Positions 10,794 to 24,290 of a DNA stretch of 64,000 nt are shown here, piece by piece. Source of the stretch: Ancylostoma caninum (lineage: Eukaryota > Nematoda > Chromadorea > Rhabditida > Ancylostomatidae); contig JBAJFG010000370.1 in the NCBI GenBank assembly GCA_037903475.1, forward strand, positions 1,354,501 to 1,418,500, read 5' to 3'. Numbering within the stretch: position 1 is the first letter of the stretch; the number at the start of each line of letters is the position of its first letter. The position numbers and the translations under genes were made by a program. The notes below the pieces were generated by a model. That model was given only the letters and a program-made list of their open reading frames with translations, had not been told where the DNA came from and did not search any database.

Positions 10794-13700
10794 ATGACCA
10801 TCACTGACATGGATATCGAATACCACCAGGCTTGCGATACTGATGTGTTGATTGTTGGCGAAGGTATGAATAGCTTCCTGTCACTTGTTTTATTTCTAAG
10901 TTAGAGAATTACATAGATCAGGTCTGCACTTCTAGGGCCTGACAACGACGTGATTCATCGGTATTGCAATCGAGAGCGGAGATATGGCAATGAGACGGAG
11001 GATGAAATGCTGAAGGAACGGTTCAAAGTCTGTTCCAAATCCATTGAAATTGTTCTCTACATTACTTTGTTCTTACGTGAATGTTTCCGTTTTAAGGTTA
11101 TAAAATCAAAGTCGCGTTATCTCACGTTGACTTGGACGACAGACGCTACTCAGGAGTACCGTGGATGGCGAATCGACTACGAGTTTATACCTGACGGCGC
11201 AGGTATGTTGTTGGTTTACTGCTGTCGCGTTTCGCTAATAGCGGCGAAGTTCAGAATGTGGATATACAACTCATGGGATGGCTGGTGTAATACACTCGCC
11301 CAAATGGCCTGAGGATTATGACAATGACGAGGAATGTTTGTGGGATATACAGGTGAACTGTATCTGTTGTTATGGACTGAAACAGTATTGTTGGACTTTT
11401 TTTTTTAACAACGTATATAAGATATTTAGGTCCCTCTTGGTTACCATATCCATCTGCAATTCACGCACTTCGATGTTGCACCTTCTGAGGATTGTTCAAA
11501 GGATTCGCTTACTGTAGGTTTTACGAGAATTTCTCTCTTTATGTTGAACGCCTTGTAGCCATACTTGGGACCGAACAGAAATTGAATAACTTGAATAACT
11601 TACTAAGTTTAAATATCGATTCAGAACATTATCCAAAAATTCGAAGGTTGAGAAAAAAGAGAGAGCTCCAAATCCCCTATTTTCATTCCTCGAGTGTTTA
11701 CTTCTCCCACTTTATCGGAAATCAGAAATTTCAACTGATCGGTTTTTCGAATTCGAGTATATCTAATTCACTGCTCTAACCTAGGTATGCACTACACTTC
11801 TCCATGAATATAGTGTGCCCAGCCGCTACAGTAGTGGCGACACTTCTTTTTGTGCTTGTCGACCGCTAGCTCCACCCACAATCAATCTACACAAATATCA
11901 TTGCCGTGGTGACACCAGCATCCCGAAGCGCTGTATTCTTCGTGCGTTTACGGACACCTAATACCCAACCTCATTCCTGGCCAATCGCGGCGGTCGCGTG
12001 GACTGGTCCTTCCTAGGATTCTCGGCATGCGCTACGTTGAAAGACAATCTATTTGCTCGAATGAACGGTTTCACTTCTTGGAAGGGTCTAAAAAGAGTTC
12101 TGTGAATATCCTAAAAATGTACTTTTATTCCTATATAGCCCAACACTGAAGGGCTGCTAGGTCTGAACGATGCAGAAGCTCGGCAGCAGAGAATCCACAG
12201 ATGACCTCATCCAGAACCTTTCTGTTGCAGATTTTCTGGTTTGATCAACCTTGGCGGTCCTTCTGCAAGTTTCACGCTTGTGTGGATAGGCTTCTGCGAG
12301 CAAGTGTTTTGTAATCGTTTCTTACTGCTTCCATGAGGCCGGCCATGCCCAGCATCAAGTTGGATATTAGATGTCCCGCAACCTTCCTCGTGGAGTATTG
12401 CAGAAGCCTGAAATACTATTAATCAAGGAACCATTCACTATCTAGTACACCAAATCATGTATTCAAACGTATAGAGAGAGTAGGAAAATGCATACATTTC
12501 CTTGTGGTTTTAAATTTCTTTTTTACCTCATTGCCGTAACTAGACCTAAAACCTAAGTCTAAAAAGCTTTGGCTTAGCTACGATTCATATTCAAATCCAG
12601 GTAATCGGTGACTATTTTCTTGTCTTTTATCTTTCTCCAAGAAGCTCAGCATTTTAGAACACAAATTTGAAATGCTTATTCTCTTGTTTTCACTCCAAAA
12701 TGGAGTCGTTATCTGAAACATTACAAGAACCAGCTGCTGTACTGCTGCATCTGTGGATAACTGGAAGTTCCCGGATAAAAAGTGGAGTGACGCTCACTAG
12801 GCCCTCTGCCTTATAGTCATTGTGGAACAATCTTAGGTTATGTTCGAGTGGGCTGAAGGGAAATGTCACCTTAGGATCGTTTGCTGCATTTTCATTTTAT
12901 AAGAATTTTCGACGCTGATCATAATGGTGTATATAGTTCGTTCGGAAATATTTGAAAACCTGTTTTCCAGTTTGGGGAGAATTCGAGTTGCACTTTGAGA
13001 CATATGTCGCAAGAAGATGCGCCTCAATCCAACAATATCGGAGTCGCTGCTACCATATGCGTATGAATACTATCGTTGGAGGTGCATCTGCTTGTTGCAC
13101 ATACCTCAACGCGGTCTTCGAAATCTCACCCGAACAGGGCTCAAAAATGGAATTTTTTCTGCGATTCCACAGAAGATTATGCAATCAATTGGGATCAGCT
13201 TCGCCTGACGATTCTTACTGTTTAAAAATCACAAGAACGATTCTGAGGTAGGACATTGCTTTTCTCTTCACATTTGCCATTGAATTGTTCTCAGATCTCT
13301 CAAGAGCATTCATCGCGCGCGCTGGCACCTGTCGGGGACTACTACTTCCTGTTCGAGGATGAAGAAGCTCATGCGCCGCTATGTGGCATCACTCTTCCAA
13401 AGGCGTTCCGCTCAGAGAGCAACAGAATTAGGTAAATTTTCGTTTCCAAAATTCGTATACTGAGTTTTCCTGTTGAGAACTCATTTATAGGCTCAATTTC
13501 ACCACTGACGAATCGACCACGGCTGCTGGATTCCGAGCAGAGTGGAAAGCAGGTGGGAATGCTCAAAAAAACCTTTGAACACTATGTAATGTCGCTCATT
13601 TTGCAGAGTGTGGCGCTGTGTTCCGGCTCAGTCATGGCGTGATCTCGTCACCGAACTATCCCAGTCACTATCCGAATGTGAATGCTCGCTGTGAATACAT

Positions 13701-16700
13701 GATTGCACCAGAAGGAGACGCTGCAAACTCTGTGATCGCCTTGAAACTGATTGACTTTGATTTGTGCGACGCAAAAAGTTAGTGAGCAGGCGTTCTGATT
13801 AGATGGTTTTGTAGCAGCAATCTGGTTTTTAGTGGACTATTCACGATCTCCTTGTGCCAGCGACTACCTGGAAATACGCGACGTCAGTAATAACCGGGTG
13901 GTGATGACATACTGCGGCGGAGATCCTTTGAGTGAGGAGCCAATTGCAATTAAGGTGGGTTTCTTTTGACTGAACAGCTAAGTAATTGCAAGGAAGGAAT
14001 GCTGTTGGGTTGCATAGATGTTTACCGGTCAAGTCTTCAAGGACTGCAGTTGGGGTTACCCAGGGTAAACATTTTCACACCACACGATGTTAACACGGTT
14101 ATCAACATATTGACACTGTGCAATCTTAACTGTGCATCTAGGCACAAGACATGCGAATCCAACGAGTTTTGGTGTTTTGCGCTCTAAAGTTCACTGTAGT
14201 CTTTTTTGTCGCAAGAGATTACTCCTGCTTCTTACATTCTTGGTTGAAAAAATTCTATGGCGAGATTCACGACCGTTCCTAGTGTTTGTAGTCTTTATCC
14301 TCGTTCAAAATTGACGACTTTCCTCTACAATTTCCTCCACAAAGCTCATAATCTGTACTTCACTTGCTCCAGCATGCATTTCATTCCTTTTATGTTGTGA
14401 AGTTCTCTGGTAAAATGCACCAACTTCTGCATGAGATACGTGTCCATCCAAGATTTGAGGGTAGTTTGGGGCTCCCCAGGAACATCCACGAGCTCCACTA
14501 CTGATCTCTCGTCATCTACCAAATGGAGTGTTCCACATTTTCTTAGATGTTCTCTGATTGATGCATGAATTTTTCATTGATAAATCGGATTTGCCGGATT
14601 TTTGTTTGACCTATTATGATTATCTCTCACATGGCAGGAGCGCCAGCCTTTCCGTAGTTATTAGATCTTACGGTTATGATTTTTGTTTTTTATGCAGATA
14701 TTTTATTAACGTAATAATATGCTGACTATTCCGATTGTAGCTTTTTTTTTTTGGAAATTTGTCTAGGTTAGGACTGGGTTCATCTTCAAATGTGGAGCTC
14801 AAAAACTATAGTTATCTATGAAAACTATGTTATCTCCTAGAATCTATAAAAACGCACTGGTCGCTCATAAGTCACCAACCTGCTCGCGCTATTGTTTTGA
14901 ACCTTCTTTCATTAATTTTGCATAGCTTGCAACCATTTGACTACGATTTCCGTCACTAAAAAAATCAGATTGTCATCTTTACCTAACGAGACGCAATGCA
15001 CGAAGTTTTGCAGGGTGCTGTTGGGATCAGCTTCGTCACAAACGAGTCTTACATTCACGGCAAAGTGAAGCTGCAGAAAGGATTCCAGATTAGCTATGCA
15101 ATCGATAGTGGGTTATATTTATCTGACGATGAGTTTTGTCGATGATGAAGATCTATGCATAATGGTCTTGGAAATAGTAAGCAGATACTGTTGTTTTCAT
15201 CGATTGCGATTGTTCAGGATGCGGTGGCAGCATAGAACTTACAGAAGAGAAAGGCTATACATCGATCATAACTTCCCCAGCATTCCCGCTTGACTATGCT
15301 CACAACTTGGATTGTGTATGGAATATAACGGCTCCAAGTGATCGAGTAATTACTGCCAAGTAGGTGTTAATTTGTTACTTTTCGAAGTGGCAGTAGCAAA
15401 GGGTGAGAGGTGTGAGAAGTATCTTTTCACCAGAAAAGAATGCGACCAGCCAAATCTCCATAACTTTTGGTTTTAAAAATCAATTCCAAATTTGTGGCCA
15501 GCACTGATCCGCCTCTTCTGCTCCAGTATCTGAGAATGTTTTCGATGAGATTCTGTCTAAAACATCTACGTAGGAAGACTATCATGGATATCACAATTAT
15601 TCTGTATAGGAACAACATTTTTATGGGACTATGGTATGTACACGGTAGAGACGGTGCCCCATAGGATGTTCTTTGCATACACGGATCATTTTGTGTGCTA
15701 GTCTCGATTATCGACATTACTTCGAAAGATTTCACGATTTTTGTACCGAAATTGGGATTTTCTTCCAGTTTCTCTCAGTATCCTACCATTACTCAAAAAA
15801 CGTGGCAAGTTAGATAAGCCTAGTGTGATCATTACGTGCGTTGAGTAACCTCTATATACAGTAATTTAGAATATTCTACCGCATTCACCATATACCCATT
15901 TACCATAATTCTAGCACGGAAATAACCTTGCAGTACAAAACGAGTTCCATACTTGTGATCAGCATTCCAGGTCACCAACATTTTTTCCTCAGACAAATTG
16001 CTGGAATTTTTTTGTCTGAGATTTCAAAGCTGAGCAAGTGGAGGAGTGTCTACCAACAAAAATAAATATTTTATTGAATATTAAAGTGATGAGGTTAGAA
16101 TGGAATTTGTGAGCGTGAATTTGTGAGATTTAAAGTGTGAGACTAGAAGTCAGATTTGAATTTTTTCGAATTTGAACCTGCTTTATGAAGTGATTCTGAA
16201 AAAAAATTGAAAGAAGGGAAGTATTTCATTGGGAGCCTCCCCCTCCCCACCTCATCTCCAACTTTTCTGAGACCTCTTCTGCCTCTGGTTTCAATTAGAA
16301 AATCATCTGATGAACTAACTGGTATTCCAGGTATGAGGTCATGGAATTGGAAGCCTCAAGCGATTGCGGCTTTGATTCCGTCGAGCTGATTGACGGTGCG
16401 GACCTGAATGGAACAAGCATGGGAAAGGTGTGCGGATCGAAGGAGCAGTGAGTTGTTTCTAGTATGACTGGCTTTGGGCGAGGATCCCTCTAGGTCCCTG
16501 GATTTTCCTTAAATCCCACTGATTTTATCTTATCCCATCTGTTCTATCGTTTTTATCCTGATCTATTCCACCTATTCTCTGTTATTCAGCTTCTTTGGGA
16601 GCTGAATTAGCATCCAGACTTTTTGTTTGTGCCTATAGTATTTCTTCTTCAGAATGCCAAAAGGTCGGCTATATACAAAATCGAACAATCTTCTCGTGCA

Positions 16701-19700
16701 CTTTGTCACTGATCATACGTTGAATGAAGGCAGATTCAAGATCGCAGTCACTGCTACGTTAGGTTGGTGGTTGAGGCTTATTTTACCTCTCGAGGCCTCG
16801 CTTCCTGCTTCCAAAGGCAACGTTCAGGAGAAAAGTCTGGTTGTGGCGGCACATTGAAGGCGACTGGAGATTGGGGCACTGTCAAACCACCGCTTGATAA
16901 GAACGGTCAGTTAGTACTTTTTTATCCCTTCAAATTTTACCTCGGAACAATCGATATATCGATTTACAGGCCAGTACTTCCACAACCTTCACTGCGGCTG
17001 GAATATAGTGGGACCAGAGAAGACGATACTTGAACTACAGATAACTAAATTAGATACAGAGGAATTAAATGAACTTCCGGGAGTGGTGAATCCTCCGGGC
17101 TTGCGCTGCGTGGATGCACTGACGGTAAACTGTTACTGATCTGTTATTGATCGATTTCAATGGGTTTATCGATTTCCTGCTCTTGCCTAGATCTACGATG
17201 GGTACAAATCGTTCTCACCCATTCTGGCGAGTGATATCTGTGAGGACAGTGTTGGAGCCAAACTGCCACTGACTTATCACACATCGCACAGGTGGGTTAT
17301 CATGGTCTTACCAATATATTTCTATATCTTTGCACTTTATTATACTGCATTGCTTACATCGAGCTGTAAAGATGCCCACTTCTTGTTCAGAGTAGCCCAT
17401 GTCTACTTTGAAAGTGACGTAAGTGGTTCGGCAACTGGATTCGAACTAAGATACCGCTCGATAAAGCGTGAGCTGATTTTTTCCCTTTTTTTGGTGTAGG
17501 AGGATAGAAACATTTGTTTTGACCACGAAAGTTTTTTTTTTGAATTGGGCTGCTCCCAGCTCGAGTAATTTGAAAGATTATACCACCACGCAATTGCTTT
17601 AATTGCAGCCGACTGTGGTGATTGGCTTGTGGCGAAGACTGAGTCGCAGACGTTTACTTACCAAAGTAAACAAGGCAAAGGTAGGGATATTGTTATCTTG
17701 GGAATTGTCCACAACTTTTTTGCTTGGCTTCCGAAGAGAAATTGCGCTTTGGGAGAATGACCTTGAGAGATGACCTGCATAATATCCGTTTTGAAGATTG
17801 TTTCATAGCGATAAGCTAGTGGTAGTTAAGCTTCTGAGTAGATTTTTGGCTTTTTGTATAGGCCTTGAAGCAGAAAAAAAACTGGATTCTGTAAACGCTT
17901 TGAACGTTACTTGATGTATTAGGTAAATTAAAAGAGTTTCCTCCCTTTTTTCATTTATAATTTTCAAGCAAAATTGAACCTTTTTTGAGAAAGGAACAGA
18001 TAAAGCAGATACATCAATCAAAGTATTGGCCATCGTTGGCCATAACTTTTCCCCATCATTCTGGGAGAAGACGGATGCCTCGGCTATGGAAAACCTCGTT
18101 CTTTGTTCTACTCGATCTATTCACCCATTTTTCGGCAAAAAGATTTGAAGCGCTGCTCGGAAAGTCTGTGGGAGATCGATCGAAACAAATGATAGTCTGA
18201 CGAGGCACAGTCCATGTAGTGAATAAGCCGCATGAGGTAGCCCATCCCAGCAAAGTGCTCCAAGTGCTTCCTTGACGGCTTTTGTGACATTTGCCAGAAA
18301 GGCACTACTCCACATTGGAGCCCCAAAATTTTCAATTTCGCCGAAACTTTGTACAGAGGGGTTATTCGAGGTGCAGAACGCGAATATCGTATCTATTTTG
18401 CACCATGTCCTCTTTTATGTAGGATTACGATAGTGTTACTGTGACAAATAATGCTTATTTGGCTCAAAGTCGACATGATTATCGCTGTAAAACACAACGA
18501 TGTTGGTGCAAATCGAAACAAATGTGTACTGAATATTATTGGTAGATGTCAAACCAACAAAACTAAGCAGCGCTCTTAAAACATTTGTGAGGATAACTAA
18601 CTATTGTATCTATTTACTGCTAAAGGGCGGAAACTTTTTTCACATACCCAATATTTTGCTGAAGGAGAATTTCGAGCCTCACTCTTAAGGTTTTTAGACT
18701 TTATTTGTTCCATGGGTTTTGCGCACCTTTTCAGACAAGCACTCTGGACAAACAAATCAGCGATGTCAATGGGTGATACAGTCCAAGTCGCAGACTCCCA
18801 TATGGTTGCACTTCAGGTACGGTCTATTTCACTAGCGAATATAGTACGACAGATAGTAAACAAAAAAGAGCTCAAGGAGATGTGCAGTATTGAGAACAGC
18901 ACACAAGAAAGCCTGACAATAGGCAAAGTTGCTCAACTGTACTTTGATTTTGAGACAAACTGTAGAGCTGATTAGTCATTTTCGTTGATATTCACACCAT
19001 GTGTTCAGAGAGTAGAGGCACTTTTGTGTTAAAGTTCGAGAGCAAATAATCATCTAGTTATGACAGAAATTGCATGCATAGTTAAAACACGCCACTCACG
19101 TTTACCTTTGTATGAAAATTCGCGTGAAAGTTACTGGGACAGCTGTTGTCTTCGCAGAGTGCCTTGTTACATATCTTCGGCTGCGTGACAAGAGGTACGC
19201 TGCTGGTCTGTGATTGGTCGATTCATGTAGGCGTCGCAGCTGCAGCCTTCTAGGGTACGAGAAGTTCCGCATGGATTTGGACAAATTTTCTAAGCTTGAG
19301 TGGGATAGATGCATATTTTTGGAACCCGCAAACTGTGAGAAAGTGGCCACCGATGTCGTTTAGTGCGTCGAATTTGAAGAAACAACCTGAACTTAAAAAA
19401 CATATGCGTGCGGCGCGGTCGCGTCGCGGCCTACGTCTTGACTGCCACCCCATATCTTCATTGCCAGCTTGCTAACGGCGACTTTAACGAGTGCCTGTAG
19501 GCGACAATTTGTGTAGACGCGGAAATTACGTACAAATCGATTATTTATGGTACTCGATCTTTCTTTTCGAAATATGAGCAGTAATTTCAATGAACACATG
19601 GTTCGTTCCCAGTGAATCATAATGAACAGGGGTTTTTTTTTCGTCGAGCCGTCGCTTAGAATGCCGTTTTTTGAAGACAATTCCATGTTGGATGGCAGCG

Positions 19701-22551
19701 AAAAGTCCAGAGGGGTGTACAATGGGTAAACTTATCGCCACACGAGCTTGCCGTATACGTTCCCCGGTTTGTGTTCGGATCTACATCCTCGTAGCTTAAT
19801 GTGATGGTTGCAAGCTCTTAGTCGTAATGACATTCTCTGTTCTTTTCTGTGAAATATTCCATGAGGGCTACAAGAATTAACGCTATTCTTTCAGTACAAT
19901 ACACTTCCCGACGGTTGATGGCGATTGCTCAGATGCTTATATCGAGATCCGTGATGTCGGTTTAATCTCAAAATGCCAACATCCTGCTTGTGCGAAAGAG
20001 AGCTCGGATAGGAAGGTGATTCTACTTCATCGCTAGAATTTTGACTTCGCTCTGACTATGCTGTCGTTTAATCACTAGTGTTTTAGACCTATCGAATTTG
20101 TGGCAGCACACCATTCCCACCGTATATATCGAATACAATGGCTGTACAAGTATGTAACTCTGGTAGAAATTTCTCAGAAGTCGTAAAGTTGGGCATGCTA
20201 TTCAGGTCACAACTTCCGCAATCATCAATGATACTGATAGTGCTCGCTTCACTATGTCCTATCGACTACTTGATGGTATTTTCATCTTTATGTCCTAGTA
20301 AACTCGAATGTCCTTGCTTCTTTTGTGAAAATTCAGGTTGTAATCGAACTGTTATCACCCAAGATGTGCCATCTGGAAGGCTAACAAGTCCAAATTTCCC
20401 GAATCCCTACGACCACAACTCCACATGCACCACTCGAATAGAGGCGCCGGAACGGAAACGGATCCTGCTAGTGTTCAGGTAATTTCCAGACTCCGCTTTT
20501 CCTTGCCTCTCGAGGCTGAGAGTATCATGGCATTTTTCTTCCAGGAGTTTCGACTTCGAACGAGGACGAGTAAACTTCATTCGAACGAACGGCTCGCGTA
20601 TTGCTTTTTACAATTGGCGACGACGCGTTTTTATGAGATCTTGTGATTTTGACTACATGAAGGTATTATGGCATCTTTTTGGGCAATTTTTTTCTACAAG
20701 TACTCACAGTCTTATTCGATAGATTCGCTCTAGATTCTCTGTTCCATTCCCCCATAAGATTTATGAGAAAACAATTTTTTATGAACCTTGGGGCCTGACT
20801 GACCATGTCATAACGTCGCAATCTATTTATCACCCCATGAGATGCTTATGATTCTTACTTTTTATAAATAATAATAATTTTCGGACTTTTTACACTTCCT
20901 TCCTCATCTCGGTTCTTCCTAGAAAAGAAAGATACCCACTAATTTAGCTTATCAAAAAATAAAGAATGTCTCATCAAGCTCTAGGGATTTTGACACCTTA
21001 CCCTGGGTAATCTCAGTAATGGATACCGGCCTGGAAATTGTACCTCACTTTGGCAGGCAGGCATTTTCCTTTAGGGTGTGTATGCCCCGGCTGACCGGTC
21101 TTTATGTAAAATATTTCACAACTATGTAGATGCGTGCGTCTGACGTAGAAAAAATTGCCTCGATAATCAGTCGAAAAACCAAGTGAACTGGTGTTGGATA
21201 TGCACCCTTGTGGAAGGGTTTTGAGAGACCTTTGGATAAGGCGAGCGGGCGTTTATCATTCGTCCTCTCACCTCGCACATTCTTTCCTCTCCGGATTTTT
21301 CGGGAAGTCGGAGTTTGAATGCATAAAAGAGTGGAGGTCACAAACTCTCACTTTACATGTCTTAGATAAGTGAGCCAGGAAGGAATTCAACTGGGCCAGT
21401 ATGCGGACGCGGATTGCCATCGACGTACTTTTCATGGGGAAACAGCGTCCAGGTTTATTCATCTATATGTTGCTCTTTGGCTAGAATTTTCGTGTTCCTA
21501 TGCCTGTTTTAGGTTTTCATGAAAACCGATCACAACATGGCAACAGAAGGGTATGATTTGAGCTACTTCACTGGAAAGTTGCGTGATGGTGAGTGCTCGA
21601 TTAAGCTGTTTGTGAAAAGTAGGTATGGCGCTGGTGGTGGCTTAAGCAGCTTCATACAGCATTATTTCCACTTTCGAAATGTTCCCAGTAGTTAGGGTTG
21701 CTGTAGGATTTCTCTTGAATTTAGAGTAGTGGACGTGTCGTCGTGGTATAATACTCATGCTCTACTCATGCTCTCTGCGGTCATTCATACAGTTTTCAGA
21801 CGGTTCTATCGACTTTGCACCTTCGTATGATTTGCAAGGAGCCATTACTAACATCGGTTATCCACGCGGATATAACACATCGACAAAGACTTCGTAAGTT
21901 TTTGTCACTTCTAGAATGAATTTAGCATCGTCGCAACTAAAATATGGCTCACAACATGTATTTGATGTTAACCCGAGTTGACATGGCCTGGGTAAAGCGT
22001 GGATCATTGCACTATCATCTTCAAAGGAATCTTCAGTTCTTCATTTAGAGCATTTGAACTAGGCGATAACCAACTAGATTGATGCACTTCTGAATTCAGA
22101 TGGACTATAAAACCACCAAATGGACACGGTTGCATTGTCGAATTGGTCGTTTTGGAGTTAGCGAAGGCTCCTGAAGGTGTGGACTGTCTCAGTCAAGGTC
22201 GGTGATACTTGATACTGCAAGCGAACATTGTTCACTACATTCCCGTTTTAGATGAATACCTCGAAATTGAACAATCAACTGGTAATCCGGAACATCCTGG
22301 CGGTGGAACGGACACCGCTAGAGTTCGAAGTTGTTCCCATGTAAGTTTCTTCTCATTCTGACAAGCCAATGTCTCATTACATGTGCGTGTCATCTGCAAT
22401 TAAGACCACTCCAATGTCCTTGGAAATGGAGCCAGGTGCGAATCGCTATATGAAATTTACCTTCAAATCCGACACAGGAACGGAAAATGATGGCACTGGA
22501 TTCCGTTTAACGTGGAAATGCTTGGATTATCAGGAGTTTCATTTAAATTAA
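10794..22551 (+). CDS. Cubilin-like multi-CUB protein, C-terminal eight CUB domains (30 exons, 5' incomplete)
   Basis: Exons: 10794-10863, 10936-11027, 11097-11202, 11255-11352, 11430-11513, 13295-13431, 13491-13552, 13607-13777, 13833-13954, 15014-15107, 15218-15359, 16331-16447, 16653-16762, 16828-16905, 16970-17124, 17191-17291, 17391-17467, 17609-17680, 18735-18816, 19895-20015, 20087-20149, 20206-20275, 20337-20478, 20545-20662, 21366-21452, 21513-21588, 21800-21893, 22100-22197, 22252-22340, 22405-22551. Phases close throughout to a TAA stop. The protein is a string of CUB domains: CG at each start, SPNYP/SPNFP, C.W.I, CASDYLEIRD, then YCG/VCG and the L.F.(T)D...GF strand. The first CUB lacks its N-terminal half. 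There is no transmembrane segment at the C-terminus, as in cubilin. The C. elegans cubilin homologue is the obvious family comparison: an extracellular scaffold or endocytic receptor binding protein ligands, often through Ca2+ (inference). The donor of exon 2 (GTCTGT) is weak; read-through there also stays open. Seen: domains and splicing. Inferred: function. Confidence 0.85.
17990..18340 (-). pseudogene. Mariner transposase relic inside a CUB-gene intron
   Basis: On the minus strand, in two frames, one reads ASSDYHLFRSISHRLSEQRF followed by FAEKWVNRSS and a W.KV.A.DGQYFD ending. This is the C-terminal catalytic-domain pattern of mariner transposases (PSDYHLFRSL...). Frameshifts and in-frame stops make it non-functional. 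It lies antisense in the 1.05-kb intron between exons ending 17680 and starting 18735 of the CUB gene. Confidence 0.7.
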
Positions 22552-22667
22552 TAATCAGCTAGTCTTCAAAACTGTGGTATTCGTTGAGATCTTGTTATGT
22601 TTCCAGTTGTACCTACGTGTTTATATGCGAAAAGTGTATGTGATTAATAGTATGTGCATCAAGCTGT

Positions 22668-22673
22668 AATAAA
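22668..22673 (+). other. Poly(A) signal of the CUB gene
   Basis: AATAAA about 117 nt after the TAA stop at 22549-22551, a plausible 3' UTR length. It supports 22551 as the true end of the coding region. Confidence 0.65.
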
Positions 22674-22722
22674 CTTCTATAAAGTTGACACCACTTTTAT
22701 CCGTTTAGATGATGTATCGATC

Positions 22723-23274
22723 GCGGCCAGCCACCTTTGGCCGGCCAGATTTGGCCACCGAAATGTATGCTGAAGACACGGTACCTCACAGAATTCTCTA
22801 AAATTTCGAAAATAGGGGGTCATTCGGTCCGTTGAACACAAGTATCGTATTCATTTTGTACCAGGACCTCGTTGTGGGGAAATTATGGTAGGTGGTGGAA
22901 AACGTAGTTAATTCCGGCGCCATGTACCTAGCCCTTAATGGCCACGAAAGCGGCCACATTAGGCCCAATTTTGAAAGGCGACCAGATGTGGCCAGAATCT
23001 TTAGGTAAAAACTTGGCTGAAAATTTGTTTGCAGGGTTTATTTTAGGTGCTGTGCACTAAAATCGCATCAATTTCGCATAATAACCCCATTTTAGTAGGG
23101 TTTCGGTAGGTGTATGGCAGGTATGGCGTCTTACAGAACTTTCTGAAACTGCGCATAGGTGTTTACTTGAGGTACTGAACACGACTATCAATGCCATTCT
23201 GCATGATGCTGCCGCTTTCCTGCTGAAACCAACATATTCTTCAAAATTCTGATCGGCCAAAGGTGGCTGGCCGC
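22723..23274. mobile_element. Non-autonomous TIR element with perfect 21-bp ends
   Basis: Left end 22723-22743 and right end 23254-23274 are exact reverse complements over 21 bp (core CCAGCCACCTTTGG). The 552-bp interior has no long open frame and contains relics such as GTTGAACACAAGTATCG and GTACTGAACACGACTATC, resembling the CTGAACACGAATATG repeat family. No target duplication is obvious. Probably a MITE, placed right behind the CUB gene's poly(A) site. Confidence 0.75.
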
Positions 23275-24080
23275 AGCCATGCCGGCATCAGGCCTATTGA
23301 TGAGAACAGTATTTCTATGCTTAGTGGGTCAACAAACCTATGTAACAGATTATTTTTTAACACACCATTCAAGCGTCACGCTAAGACCAAACACTGTGAA
23401 GAAACGCTGTGAAGCATGCCTAAGTCGGGAGAATATATCTTTTTTTTTCATTCCATTTGAACAAAAACATCTTCTCGGCCGGAAACCGATACAACGAAGT
23501 GAGTGGTAGCATGCCTTTATGTGTTGTTGTTATGCTGAGCGGTCGCAAACTCCTAAGTGAGTCTTTATTCAGTAATCATCCCGTGCTGCTGCCTCTTCTT
23601 ACCGCAGCGTAAACTCACACCATCTGTAGATTCTCTTTCCTTGAACGTCATAACTGGGCTCCAACAACATTGTCCCAGTAACTTCGCGATATTCATAGCG
23701 TTGAAAATGGCAATTTCCCAGGGTATACTCTGACATTCCGGTGCATTTGACCCGCTCTACCGTCTCCTGTCGGAGACTTACCGGGTGTGAGCCCTGCTGA
23801 CAATGGTAGTAGACCAGGCCAGCCGGCGATGGACCTTTGCTCTGAATCGAGTGCGTGTAGGCGTTGCTGCTCCAGATCGAGAGGGCATATGGCAGCGCTA
23901 CCCATGATTACTTACCTGTCGACTGGCCGTCGGCAGCTGGTTCGTACTCGTTGTCTTGGACGGAAGGGTCCCAGACTCGACGCCATTGTAAATCCACAGT
24001 GACCTGTTAGAGTACAAGGGCTTGAATGCAGCACCCGTGGTAATTTTGCTCAGCTTTATAGTGAAAATAAACGCAACGGC
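23275..24080. other. No gene recognised; repeat relic related to the 42-kb palindrome
   Basis: The part about 23905-24010 shares CTGTCGACTGG and GACGCCATTGTAAATCCACAG with 42500-42610, so it is a relic of the same repeat family. No credible gene. Confidence 0.4.
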
Positions 24081-24290
24081 GAAAAGGGAGTTGGGGGGGC
24101 CACTTGGTATAAGTCGATAATATGACCTGTCCTGCACGTACAGACTTGTTAGCTGACACGTCCAGAACGCTCTTACTTGTTAGGATTCTTAATGTACAGT
24201 AGTTACCTGAAATGCAAACAAGTCTGTACGTGCAGGACAGGTCATATCATCGACTTATACCAAGTGGCCCCCCCCCCCCAACTCCCTTTT
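24081..24290. repeat. Fold-back element, ~68-bp arms
   Basis: The left arm runs about 24081-24149 (GAAAAGGGAGTTGGGG ... GTACAGACTTGTT). The right arm runs about 24209-24290 (ACAAGTCTGTAC ... CCAACTCCCTTTTC). They are near-perfect reverse complements separated by about 60 nt. The G7/C11 tracts differ in length between arms, as expected for homopolymer slippage. Confidence 0.85.

Noticed and set aside
12952..13251. 99-codon frame in intron 5 of the CUB gene, with TTGGGATCAGCTTCG also present in exon 10
   Set aside because: The shared stretch is about 15 nt only, the CUB pattern is absent, and exons 5 and 6 join in phase without it.
18604..18975. 123-codon plus-strand frame overlapping the 82-bp CUB exon
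   Set aside because: The true exon reads in another frame (RCQWVIQ...), set by flanking TTTTCAG and GTACGG; the long frame is a shadow.
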